From the NCBI GenBank assembly GCA_037178625.1, contig CM074127.1:372001-436000 (forward strand): DNA of 64,000 bases. Direction: 5' to 3'. How positions within the stretch are numbered: position 1 is the first letter of the stretch; each line of letters opens with the position of its first letter. The position numbers and the translations under genes were made by a program. Below the pieces are notes generated by a model. That model ran no database searches, was not told the DNA's origin, and saw nothing but the letters and a program-made list of their open reading frames with translations. Below are positions 1 through 11,122 of the stretch, piece by piece. The DNA comes from Skeletonema tropicum (taxonomy: Eukaryota > Bacillariophyta > Thalassiosirophyceae > Thalassiosirales > Thalassiosiraceae).

Positions 1-2618
1 GATGGAGAAGTAAATGAAGTAGTTGGTGACCTGAAACGGTTCAAGCTCTCTGTTAATTGCTTTGCCTCCTCTGATTTTGAATTTGGGTTGGTTTGAACTG
101 TGGATACCGCTCCAGTCACAGATTTGACTCCTGGTGCAGCTAAGCCAGCTTTCGGTGCCTCCACTACCTTCGGCGCTTCTACTTTCGGTGCCTCAACTGC
201 CTTTGGTGCCTCTACTTTTGGTGTCTCCGCTACCTTCGGCGCTTCTGCCTTTGCCTTCGGCGTCTCTACCTTCGGTGCTTCTGCCTTTGGCTTTGGTGCT
301 TCTTCTTTCGATTTCTCCACTACCTTCGGCGCATCTGCTTTCGGCGTCTCTACCTTCGGCGCTTCTGCTTTCGGTGTCTCTACCTTCGGTGCTTCTGCTT
401 TCGGTTTCTCCACTACCTTCGGAGCCTCTACCTTCGGAGCCTCTACCTTAGGTGCTTCTGCTTTTGGCGTCTCTACCTTCGGTACCTCCACCTTTGGTGC
501 TACTACCACTACTTTTGGTGCTTCAACTTTGGGAGCCTCCACAACAACCTTGGGCGTTTCTTTCACTGCCTCTACTACCTTTGGTGCATCCACCTTCTTC
601 TCCTTCTTAGCTGCCTCCTCCTCCTTCTTTGCTGATTCATCCACCATCTTCTCAATCTGACTCTTCATATTTGTAATCATCACCTCCTTCTCCTTCAACG
701 TACTCTGCAACGCTTCATTCGCCTTCAATTCCTTCTCCAACTTCTTATTCAAATCAGCATAGGACTTTTCCATATCAATCTTTTCGTTTGCAAATCGTGC
801 CTCAGTCTTTTTAACTTCCTCTTTGGATGTAGTTACATCCACGGACAGTTTGTCAATTTGACTCTTCATGGAGGTAATCATTCCATCACGTTCATTCACC
901 GTCTTTTGTAGAAGCTCATTGGCCTTTAACTCCTTCTCGAGACTGCTAGTCAAATCTGCAATTCGTTCTTCCGCCGCCTTCTTTTCATTCTTTAGCAGTA
1001 CTTCATTTGCCTTGTACTCTTCCAATTTGGCATCGACACTACCCAATTTCTCAATCTGACTCTTCAAATCTGTAATTGTCTTCTCCCTCTCCTTCAAGTT
1101 GGTCGACAAATCATCATTCACAGTCGACTTTTTCTTTAACGTCTCGGTAAGTTCATTCACATTCGTTTCCAACTTCTTCTTCTCCACCTCCAATACCTCC
1201 ATCTTTCGATTCTTCTCCAAAGCCGCCTCGACCGACTTTAATTTCTCCAATTGCGCTTTGGTATCAGAGATAATTTCATATACTCCCCCCAATTGTGTTT
1301 CAAGTTGCGTATTGGTCTTCATTGTAGTTGCCATCTTATCCGTCAATGACGCCACATTCTTTTCCAACGCAGCCTTATCGGATAACAACCTTTCCTCACT
1401 CGCCTTCGTAGTTTGCAACTGTTCTTCCACCTTGATCAATTTTGCCAATTTGGAATTAACATCCTTCAATGTCCCCTCCTTCTCCTTTAATGTTCCTTCC
1501 AATGCAATATTCTTACTTGTTTCCTTCTCCAAACTCTCATTCAATTTGGCAACGGATACTTCCAACTCCTTCTTTTCCTTTGTTAACGTTGCCTCACTAA
1601 CCTTCATCTTTTCCAATGCCATCTGTACCTCCTTCAATTTTTCCAATTGTCGTTTCATATCCCCAATAAAGGAATCTTTACTTTTCAAACTCTGTTCCAA
1701 CTCTTGATTCATTTTCGATTCCATCTCCAATTCCTTTGCGAGACGTTCCCGCTGTGCCTGTTCTTGTAATTTGGCCTCCTCGGCGGCCCTGGCCTTGGCT
1801 TCGGCTCTGGCAATGGATTCTTGACGGAGTTTTTCAGCAGAGGATTGTGCATCCTTGATGGCCTTGAGTTGTGTATCGAGTAGATCTGCCTTTTCACGTT
1901 CGGTGGCTTGTTTTTGGTAGAAGGATCCAATGATGGAATTGTCGGAGGATGATGATGATGATGGTTCTTCTGATGATGTGGTGGTGGTTGTAGGTGGTGT
2001 TGATTCGATGGTGGAGTCTACTGCAGCGAGAAGATTGGAGTGTAATGATAGATAGGATGATGATGATGATGTGGATTGAAACAATTGCTGCTGTTGTTGT
2101 GGCAAATTGTACATGATGGATGATGAAGATGATGATGCTCCATCATTGACATTATTCTCATAGATGATTGCTCCACCATCACCGCTGCTGCTACCGAGTA
2201 ATGCTCCTGTTATTACACCTAATGATGCACTTCCTGCGGCTAATGCCTAATGTGGTGAATGAGTGTGCATTATTGAATTGAACGAGAAAAGTTGAGACAG
2301 AGGGAATGACTTCTTGATTTGAAATTGCTTTATGTTGCAGCAAGCACTCACCTTTGATGTGGACAGTTGAAAGGCCGCACCTCCCAGTAACATTGATGAT
2401 GCAATCCTCGACTTGACAACATCATTATCATTCAAAGCATTCCCTTGACCATCTTCATCGTCATGTCGAGCATACAAAGCATCATGCTTCTTCTTCTCCA
2501 CAGATGACGACGATGACGATTTTTTGACCACCAATAGAGGAGAAAATGCATCATTCGGTGACAGATATGACGAATTTTGCAAAAGTACTACCACGAGGGC
2601 AGAGGTACTGAACCTCAT
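1..2618 (-). CDS. Coiled-coil protein with APKVE-repeat tail, plastid-type presequence (3' end outside window)
   Basis: Two exons are visible on the minus strand: 2618-2352 (89 codons) and 2246 down to the window edge, with no stop. The intron has donor GTGAGT after an AAG codon, acceptor ATTAG, phase 0. Exon 1 starts with a hydrophobic signal peptide followed by [10 protein letters not shown], which fits the A-F signature of diatom plastid presequences. Exon 2 opens with an Ala/Gly-rich hydrophobic stretch ([17 protein letters not shown]), then Ser/Thr-rich sequence. About 430 residues of heptad-like Glu/Lys/Leu coiled coil follow (roughly residues 195-630), then about 150 residues built from [15 protein letters not shown] units. 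At least 837 residues are encoded. The many plus-strand ORFs here are antisense to these repeats. It lies divergent to the gene at 3402 and resembles it in architecture. Function is unknown; a structural or scaffold role in or near the plastid is inference. Confidence 0.8.
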
Positions 2619-3401
2619 GGTTGTGTTATCTGCTATCGGCCGTACTTAGTATTGACGGGCTCTACTACATAAGTACGCTTCGGCTTCATTCGGCAAAGAA
2701 CATCCCGTTGCTTGTTCGCTTGGTGATGGTGTTTTTGCATCCTTCTTTGAAGTGTGTTGCAATGACGTAAATGACGTATCTACTACTGTAGATAGAGTAA
2801 TAATACAGGTACGATAGTAGTATCTTTCCATGGAATCGTTTTTGCGCCACACAACAACATCAACATCAACATCCATGCCATGGGGGCCATCAAGAAGTAC
2901 ACATGCACTAGCACGTAACAACGATTGAACAACCCAACTCTCTACCTGGGTAACATTAGCAGCAGGTGCCACTAGCATTCGTGGATTTCAACTCAAGATT
3001 TCTTCATTTTGCTGTGTGCTGAGAGAGAGTGCCCACTGATCTCTCTAGAGAGATAGATAGATACACATTTTGTGACACCTCAAGATATTTTCATATTATT
3101 GATAACAATAATAAAAGTAGGGTGAGTTTACTTTTACGGTCGATAGACAGTGTGTAAAGTCGATGAATAAAGTCTCTGTCAATTTAGAGAATATCTGTGT
3201 TGATCATCTGTGTTTGGCTGGATGATTGCAGTGGTGGTATTATTATTGGAAGCGCACACATGACACATCAGGATACGTCAAGCTCTGTGTCTATCCCCAT
3301 TACATACTAAATGTCCTCTCTTCCACTAATATATATATATATATCACTTTTCTCTCTTGCAACTAAAATCAAAGGGCACAAACTAATAATAAGCGCACGA
3401 G
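2619..3401. promoter_or_regulatory. Shared divergent promoter region
   Basis: This 783-bp gap separates the start codons of the two divergent coiled-coil genes. It holds a GAGAGA/TAGATAGATA stretch around 3040-3064 and an (AT)n run at 3330-3342, about 60 bp before the plus-strand ATG. The minus-strand ORF at 2646-2978 has no supporting features. Promoter function is inferred from position alone. Confidence 0.45.
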
Positions 3402-6400
3402 ATGAAGTTGTCCACAGCATGTGCGGCATTGCTCCTCCTCCTTTCGTCAACTTCCACGCTAGTGGTGGATTCCTTCACGTCAACTCATTCGGTGAAATCA
3501 TTGCAGTCGAGACATCAGCAGCAGCAGCAACAGTCAAGTAATAGTGCAGAAAGTTTGATTGTGAATTACAACAACAATGGTAATGGTGAGGATCATGGAC
3601 ACGAGGAGGAGGATGGAAGTGTGCAGCACCACCGCCGATTTGGGATGAATATTATGGGGGTGTTGAGTGGTCAACTTTATGCTACCAAGGTGAGACTTCT
3701 TGCAATTGAGGAGGGGGGATTAGAATTGAATGTTCCATTTCAATATCTGTTCATTTGATGATGATATTGATGATGGCAATTTTGTTTGCAACTTTGATAT
3801 CACCTCTCTTATTTTCATTGTGCTCACAAATAATATTATGTCTTACTACACCTTCCTACTTACTAATTACCAGGTATTGGCTGCTGGTCTAGCAGGAGTC
3901 GTCACTGCATCCATTGGCGCGGGGGATGCTGCACTCCCTCCTACCATCACGAATAATGATGCTACGACCACCACTGTCAATTCAGAAGTTGCAACAACTT
4001 CCAAACTTTCGGTAATAGCCAATACTATTGACAGTGTGGAGAGTATGCCCAAATCGTCCATTGGGTCGGATTTAGCAACAACAACAATGATGATGAGCAA
4101 TCTTCCACAAACTCTTATTGCGGATACTGCTACTTTGGAAGAAGCACCATCAGTAAAGGAGGAGGTTGATGCTGCTACTACTACTACTACTACTACAGCA
4201 ACAACAAGTAGTGCAGTGGATGTTCAAAAGGTGGAAGATGCGGCAAAGGCTGCACTTGCAGAGAAATTAGCTTTGGAGAAGAAATTGGCTGAAATTAGGT
4301 CGGATAGTGCCAAGAAGGCAGCTGAAAAGGTGAAAGCTGTGGATATGACAACACCAACTCCAGCCGCTACGACTACATCTACTACTACTACTGCACCATC
4401 CTCAACAATCACAACAACAGCAGCCGAACGTGACAAACTAATCGCCGAAGAAGAAGCACGCATCGAAGCCGCCAAAAAAGCCCAACTCGATAAAATCTAC
4501 AAGGAACAAGAAAAGGCACGCCTCTCTGCCGAAAAGGATGCTCAAAAAGCCCGAGCCGAACTCGAACAACGTGCCGAAAAGGTGGCACAAAAGGCACGTG
4601 CCGATGCCGAAAAGAAGGCAATCGAGGCAAAGAGGAAGGCCGTGAGGGATCGTGAGGCGTCAACTGCCGAGCAGGCCAAGTTGAAATATCAGGAGGCGGA
4701 GAAGGCTCAGGCGGCACGATTGAAGGCGGAGGATGCCCGACGTAAGTTGGAGAGGGAGAGTAAAGATGTGACTACATCGTTGGAGTTTCTTCGTCAGGTG
4801 GAGGAGGCGAAGAAGGCAGAGGCAAAGACAGCGGATGATATTCGTATCAAGGCGATGGAAGAACGTATCAAGTTGGATGAGGAGATTAAGCAAGTTAAGG
4901 GGAGGGAGTTTGATGAGACTATGGAGGATATTGCGTTGGTGGCTGTGCCGAGTGCTATTATTGCGGGGGTCGTTTATACTTCGGGAGCGATGAAGAGGGA
5001 AAATGACTATAAGACGAACGTGATTGGTAGGGACCCTTCTGCACCTACGCCATATGGATTCCAAGACAATGAAGAGAAATCTGGTCCGTTTGGAATGAAG
5101 AATCCTTTTGGAATGGGCAATCAGGAGGAGGAAGAGGAATCTGCCCCTTACGAAATGGAGAATCAAGGAGGTTTCTCGGAATCATCTCCCCCACCTGAAA
5201 CTCCAACAATGCAGGGAATGCCATCCAATTTTAATGGTCCTACTGAAAGCAAGAGTCCGTTTGGTGGGGGAGGCATGCCACCGAAGGCACAAGCTCCCAC
5301 TTCTTCGTTTGGTAAAGCACCCTTGAAGGGGCCTGATGCAAAGGGTCCATTTGGCGGAGGCGGAGGAGGAATGCCACCTAAAGCACAAGCTCCAGGTTCT
5401 TCATTTGGCAAGGCGCCGTTGAAGGGTTCATTTGGCGGAGGAGGTATGCCACCGAAAGCACAAGCTCCCGGTTCTTCATTTGGTAAAGCACCCGCACCCT
5501 TGAAGGGCCAGGCCGAGAAGAGTTCATTCGGTGGAGGAGGAATGCCATCTATGCCAACAACGAAAACGTATACTCCTGCTCCCAAAGGAAGCATGGTTGG
5601 GCAGAGTACTGGGATGCCAAAACAGGCTGTAAGCAAAACAAAAGCGTTTGGTAATGTGTCACCGGCTCCAGCATTCCCTGCGTTTCAAACTCCTTTGAAA
5701 GGCAGAGATACTTCTGGTGGAGGTAGTACGGGAAAGGTTGGATCAGGTCCCACTGCATTCGGGAAGCAGACTTCCTCCACTATTCCTTCAGCGTTCGAGA
5801 AGACTCCACAAAAAGGATTCGTCGGTGGCCAGAAAGATTCTGGATCTCCTCCTGTGCCCAAATCATTAGGAATGTCTCCTCCAAAAGGTACAATAGACAG
5901 CAAGAGTCCAGAGAAGAGTCCGTTTGGTGGAGGAGGAATGCCAACGAAAGCTGCAACTCCGTCTGCGTTTGGTAAGGCGCCAATGAAAGGAGTTGGTGGT
6001 GGTCCAGCCTCAACACTAGGTATGCCGCCAAAATCAGAGTCCGCCTTTGGCAAAGCACCATCGAAAGGCCCACTTGATAGCAAGAGTCCGTTCGGGAAAG
6101 GAGGTATGCCATCAAAGGCTGCCGCCCCTTCTGCATTTGGAAAGACGCCACTGAAAGGCTCGCCCGACAACAAGAGTCCTTTTGGGGGAGGTCAAGGAGG
6201 AATACAATCAATGAAAAGCACTGCTATAAATTCATTTGGAAAGGCACCAGTGAAAGGAGCTGGCGATGGAGGGTCGGCGTTTGCACCTGGCATGCCACCC
6301 AAATCGGAGTCTGCCTTTGGAAAGTCGCCTTCTAAAGGTTCACTTGATAGCAAGAGTCCGTTCGGTGGAGGAGGAGTGCCATCAAAAGCTGCTACCCCTT

Positions 6401-8781
6401 TTTCAGATGGAAAGGCACCGCTGAAAGGAGCCCCCGAAGGAGGATCCACCTTCGCCCCAGGGATGCCATCCAAAAGTGATTCTACAGGGAGTCCTAAATC
6501 ATTTGCCAAAGCAACCTTCAAGGGAATGCCATCCACCGGAATGCCATCCAAAGCCGAGTCTGCAGTTATCTCAAAATCATTTGGTAAAGCACCATTAAAG
6601 GGTGTAGCAAAAAAGAAGGGCCCCCTTGACGGAAAAGATTTTATGAGCAAGGAGTCGATTAAGGGACCATTTGGAAAGTCTTTGTCTGAAAAGACTGCGG
6701 ATACTTTGAAGGGCAGTGCTCCCGTGTTTGGAGGGGAGGGGAAGAATTCATTTGGCGGAGGAGGAGGAATGCCACCTAAAGCTCAAGCTCCTGGTTCTTC
6801 ATTTGGCAAGGCTCCTTTGAAGGGGCCTGATGCGAAGGGTCCATTTGGCGGAGGAGGAGGAATGCCACCTAAAGCACAAGCTCCAGGTTCATCATTTGGC
6901 AAGGCACCGTTGAAGGGGCCTGATGCGAAGGGTCCATTTGGCAGCGGCGGAGGAGGAATGCCAACTAAAGCACAAGCTCCCGGTTCTTCATTTGGCAAGG
7001 CACCTTTGAAGGGTCCTGATTCGAAGGGTCCATTTGGCGGCGGAGGAGGAATGCCATCAAAAGCACAAGCTCCCGGTTCTTCATTTGGCAAGGCACCTTT
7101 GAAGGGGCCTGGTGCGAAGGGTCCATTTGGCGGCGGAGGAGGAATGCCATCAAAAGCACAAGCTCCCGGTTCTTCATTTGGCAAGGCTCCATTGAAGGGG
7201 CCTGATGCGAAGGGTCCATTTGGCGGCGGAGGAGGAATGCCATCAAAAGCACAAGCTCCTGGTTCTTCATTTGGCAAGGCTCCATTGAAGGGGCCTGATG
7301 CGAAGGGTCCATTTGGCGGTGGAGGAGGAATGCCATCAAAAGCACAAGCTCCTGGTTCTTCATTTGGCAAGGCTCCATTGAAGGGGCCTGATGCGAAGGG
7401 TCCATTTGGCGGCGGAGGAGGAATGCCATCAAAAGCACAAGCGGCTCCATTGAAGGGGCCTGATTCGAAGGGTCCATTTGGCAGCGGCGGCGGAGGAATG
7501 CCACCTAAAGCACAAGCTCCTGGTTCATCATTGGGCAAGGCTCCATCGAAGGGGCCTGATGCGAAGGGTCCATTTGGCGGAGGAGGAGGAATGCCACCTA
7601 AAGCTCAAGCTCCCGGTTCTTCATTTGGAAAGGCACCATTGAAGGGACCTGATTCGAAGGGTCCATTTGGTGGCGGCGAGGGAGGAATGCCATCAAAAGC
7701 ACTAGCTCCCGGTTCTTCATTTGGCAAGGCGCCGTTGAAGGGTTCATTTGGTGGAGGAGGAATGCCATCGAACAATGATCCCGCTCCTGCTTCGGTGGGG
7801 AAGGCACCTTTGAAAGGAGCTAGTAGTGGTGGTCCTGCATCATCGCCTCTATTTCCAAACAAAGGAGGAATTGTAGCTGAAAGTGATTCATCATTTGTCG
7901 CGAGGGACATCTTGCTGGATGCAGAACTCGGACGAGGCTCGCCTGAGATCAGGAGTGATGATCCCCCTGCTTCAAGCATGCCGCCATCCCCCAAAGCAAC
8001 ATCGAATCGACGACCGGTGTTTGGTCTAGGGGGAGCATTTGGCAAGTCTGCAACGAGGCAATCTGCCGGTTCAATGCCTCCCAGAGGTTCAATGCCCAGC
8101 CAAGGCTTCTCCTCAGTCTCTCCTCCAAATACAAACATGCCTAAAATGAAACAGCCAATGCAACCTCCTCCACGATCAGAACGCTCTGCTCCTGGTGCAC
8201 CTATGAACCAAGCTCCTCCTCAACCCAACAGATCTCAAAGCCAAAGTAGTGCAGGATTAAATGCGAACCCTTCTGGTGGTCAAGGTGCTCGGATGGGTCG
8301 ATCGTCGAGACAACCTACGTCTGACAATTTTACTCCTAGTACGAACATGAGTACAAATCAGTTTGCTGATGGGCGCCCATCTAGGAGTCAACAGCAAACT
8401 CAACCACCCGCCAATGTCTCTCCACCTCGTGAAAACTTTTCTCAGCCGCCGCCACAATCTGCTAATCGTTTCCAGCAAGGACCTGCAAACTGGAAGAATC
8501 AAGCGTCGCCATCACCTATTGGTCAATTCAGTAACTCTGTACGTTATCCACAAAGAGCAGGTGGTACTCGTCTAGGCTCTCTTGCGTCAAGTCAACAACC
8601 CCAGTCGCCCCCAGGAACAGCTCGTCCAACTGCGACAGGACCTTTTGATACTAATGAGCAGCAATACTCTGGCGGTCCTGCTGGACCTGGCGACTATCAG
8701 GAAGTGACTGTAACTGATCCTCGAACTGGCGATAGAAGAACCATCAGGATACCGAATCCAAATCAAAGTGGAAACAATTGA
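3402..8781 (+). CDS. Large secretory/plastid coiled-coil membrane protein with FGKAPLKG repeats
   Basis: Two exons, 3402-3689 and 3874-8781, join in phase 0 (donor AAG|GTGAGA, acceptor ACCAG|GTATTG) to give about 1731 residues. Residues 1-25 are a signal peptide (MKLSTACAALLLLLSSTSTL) followed by VVDSF, possibly a variant plastid cleavage signature. After the intron comes VLAAGLAGVVTASIGAG (97-113), then Thr-rich sequence. An Ala/Glu/Lys coiled coil spans about 212-445, and a single membrane segment EDIALVAVPSAIIAGVVY lies at about 447-465. From about 555 to 1402 the protein consists of Gly-rich repeats with SFGKAPLKG, PFGGGGGMP and PKAQAPGSS blocks. The tail is Pro/Gln/Ser-rich and ends in a short ordered piece with DPRTGDRRTIRIP. 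The Lys-spaced low-complexity repeats could suit a phase-separating linker or a biomineral-associated scaffold; neither role is demonstrated. It is the divergent partner, and probable paralogue, of the minus-strand gene. Confidence 0.85.
6769..7761 (+). repeat. In-frame 93-bp minisatellite
   Basis: About eleven tandem units of mostly 93 bp (31 codons, each beginning MPxKAQ) lie inside the large coiled-coil gene, with 96-bp variants where one Gly is added. One unit near 7430-7450 lacks 21 bp (the PGSSFGK block), so its repeat reads KAQAAPLKG. Neighbouring units are nearly identical in nucleotide sequence, including silent positions. This indicates recent unequal exchange or slippage rather than old duplication. 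Looser relatives of the unit lie at 5250-5560. Confidence 0.9.
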
Positions 8782-10148
8782 GAATGAGTAAATTGAACGT
8801 CAACTTCATAATTTGCACAAAATGTTCTGGTGTAGAAGTATTAGCTTAAAACCCATTACGCCAATAATTGTCAACTTTTTTGATGTGCATTCTGATGTGA
8901 ATATTAACTAATCATGCCACATAGCGAGAAGGAATTATCTCGTACTGCTTGAACTAGAGTATGGTTCTTCCTTCCTCAGTTTTGTTGTTATTGGAACGCA
9001 CGTAGGGTTTTCATCTGTGCCTGTGCCTTTCTTGCTGTGATGCTCGGACAGAGATGACAAACAAGTCAGCTGGTGTTAGAAATTCATAGTTTTGCCGGTC
9101 GCATTGGCCATGAAATGTGATAGCGCCTCTTTCAATAGGAAGACACTATCTAGCAGCTGATTAGGTAGATAATAAATATATATATTGACTGACTTTCTTC
9201 TCACCAGGCTCGCCACAGCTTTGAGTACTGCTGCGACACTTAAATACATGCATCGATCACGTAAGTAACACACAAAGAATATCTTCAAGTCATTATCGGT
9301 ACTCGACTTCTTGGGCGGGAGGTTGCTCCAGGGCACATACTGTAAAAGAATGGGCTGCGTGACGATTTGATTAGGTTATCCCCAATATATTTGTGCTGAT
9401 AAAATCTCTAGTTGAAAAATATAGCAACAAAGCAGTTTAGGTCATCGCATCCCCCAGGCGGCTTGATCTGGAACATATCTCATCCATCATCCATCAACAA
9501 CTCGGAACCAAAAGTGCCTCACCATGGTGGTCTACTAGTAAAAATGAGGTCAATGGATAGTGCCATGAGACCGTGGGAAATGTTATAGGCGCCCCCTAGC
9601 ATAGTATTGGAACACCGAACGGCCGTTTCCCACGCTCTCAGTGCTTTAGTTTTGTCGAAACTGACAATGAGCACAGCCATCACCGGCGAGAGTCGAGATT
9701 GAGATGTTGTATCTTGTCGATAGCACCATTGCTTCTGACAACAGCCAACGACTCCGCGGACAAGGCATCAACAACGATAGTGCATAACTATGATCACCAG
9801 CGGCCATCTTGTATCCATCAGGAATTTCTTTTTCACGAAAATGAGTGAACAAGCCAACATCATCTGAGATGATGTCATGACATTCATATCTTATTTCTTG
9901 TTGATACATAACCATTGCATTAGACAAACGCCCAATAATGCCTCAGGCAAGACATCAACAATGTCTAGTACGACTTCGCAACTAATGCACATATCTATCA
10001 CCGTCGAGAATATGCAGTAATCTGTACTCCCCTGAAGTATATTTTTGACATCATAATTATTGCAACACATCATGTTAGATGGAAGAGTGAGTTCAAGACT
10101 GCTGCCGACACAAAACCGTTGTCCACACAATTTTCACTAATTTATTAT
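8782..10148. other. Intergenic stretch, no supported gene
   Basis: About 1.4 kb. The minus-strand ORFs at 9076-9336, 9646-9927 and 9891-10130 are short, lack recognisable domains and have no clear splice sites linking them. Two stretches around 9690-9790 and 9895-9995 look like diverged copies of each other (both carry an ACCATTGC...CATCAACAA pattern). I see nothing else to annotate. Confidence 0.5.
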
Positions 10149-10405
10149 TTATTCACTTGATTTCGCCTTCTTTATCTCATTTGTAGACTCGTCGGTGAGT
10201 TGCGTTGCCGCTCGCTTAAGCGGCAAGCTCTTACTGCTGCTGACGCCTGCTTTCAAACTTGAACGCAGAGACATTTCATGCTTTTGACAATGTGCTTCCT
10301 TCCACTTGCGGAAAACGACAGAAAAGCGAGAGTTGATCATCTTTGGAAGAATAATTTGATACACTTCCTCTATAGTATATCTTGCTGGAACGCCATTGAG
10401 GGTGA
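10149..10405 (-). pseudogene. 3' part of a host ORF cut by the LTR element
   Basis: Reading leftward out of the LTR, one minus-strand frame is open from the target-site duplication to a stop at 10149. It carries VITLNGVPARYTIEEVYQIILP and a basic C-terminus. An ORF beginning at 10472 inside the LTR reads into it but is probably fortuitous. With the element and one copy of the duplication removed, this segment joins directly to the ORF at 16296-16918. The open frame here is not the frame of the upstream piece, so the gene probably also carried an indel or an undetected intron. No family was recognised. Confidence 0.4.
10401..10405. repeat. Target-site duplication GGTGA, left copy
   Basis: GGTGA directly precedes the TG of the left LTR at 10406 and recurs directly after the CA of the right LTR at 16296-16300. 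Confidence 0.93.
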
Positions 10406-10767
10406 TGACAGATGGTGTCAAACCCTGACCCCAGCTAAAGCCCTTGCTAGGAGCTAATTCATGCGTTACCACACTTGGTCGTTTGTTAACTTGCGTTTAC
10501 TTTAGAATTCGAATTGTAAGCTTTCCTTATCTTGGAAAACAATCATCCAAGAAACATCCTTATCTTGGATACAATCATCATTGTTGGAGTTTTCCCTCCA
10601 AAATCCCTCTCTCTGATATCTTTTGCTGCCTAAAACCTCTTCGGAAGTGCCGAGAACTTCTCTGCCCCTCATACGTGTCGTATCTACCCTCAAAGATACA
10701 TATCTCAATGCCGTACCAGCAAGTACTAGAATCCATATCCAAGCCTTGTCCAAGCTCCCGTTCGTCA
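10406..10767 (-). repeat. 3' LTR (362 bp) of the defective Copia element
   Basis: Starts TGACAGATGG and ends GTTCGTCA on the plus strand. No difference from the copy at 15934-16295 was noticed. On the minus strand it follows the purine tract. Confidence 0.93.
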
Positions 10768-11122
10768 TCCCCCTATGATTCGACGTCCTTACTATTACAT
10801 CTCCAATAATCCATCGCGTTCCCTTTCCAAGATAGATCGCCTTGTAATCATATGGATAAAATTCCCTCCTAATGAATGTCACTCTCATACATTCAGATGT
10901 AGCTGTAGCAATCTCACGAATGCGGTAGGTCAGTATGGAGTGTCTTACGCTGGTCCCAAAACTGGGCTGTATCTTACTAGCCACGAGTGACTCAATATTG
11001 CTGGGCAAGATTGGCGTGTCTTGTTGCAATAGTCCGAGAATAATACGTTCCGCCATTGTCGCGTGTCCTACAATCAACTCTGAGCTTCCACTCTGAAGGT
11101 TATCACATCCGTCTGCAATCAA
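10502..11122 (-). CDS. Short downstream ORF overlapping the element ORF and the 3' LTR
   Basis: This 206-codon frame overlaps the last 20 nt of the 1450-codon ORF and ends inside the 3' LTR. It is open over a region that should be the element's 3' leader. I recognise no domain. It may be a chance ORF or the remnant of a small accessory frame. Confidence 0.25.
   Translation of the reverse strand: MIADGCDNLQSGSSELIVGHATMAERIILGLLQQDTPILPSNIESLVASKIQPSFGTSVRHSILTYRIREIATATSECMRVTFIRREFYPYDYKAIYLGKGTRWIIGDVIVRTSNHRGMTNGSLDKAWIWILVLAGTALRYVSLRVDTTRMRGREVLGTSEEVLGSKRYQREGFWRENSNNDDCIQDKDVSWMIVFQDKESLQFEF

Noticed and set aside
100..660. Plus-strand 186-codon ORF of FGAS/FGVS repeats
   Set aside because: It is exactly antisense to the APKVE repeats of the minus-strand coiled-coil gene, whose frame is open through the whole window edge and has a presequence and intron.
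5163..7538. Long minus-strand ORFs (GIPPPPNGPF repeats)
   Set aside because: These are shadows of the Gly-rich repeats of the plus-strand gene; codon bias of the repeat keeps the antisense frame open.
6769..7761. Regularly spaced repeats suggestive of a CRISPR-like array
   Set aside because: Units are head-to-tail coding repeats without unique spacers and lie inside a eukaryotic exon.
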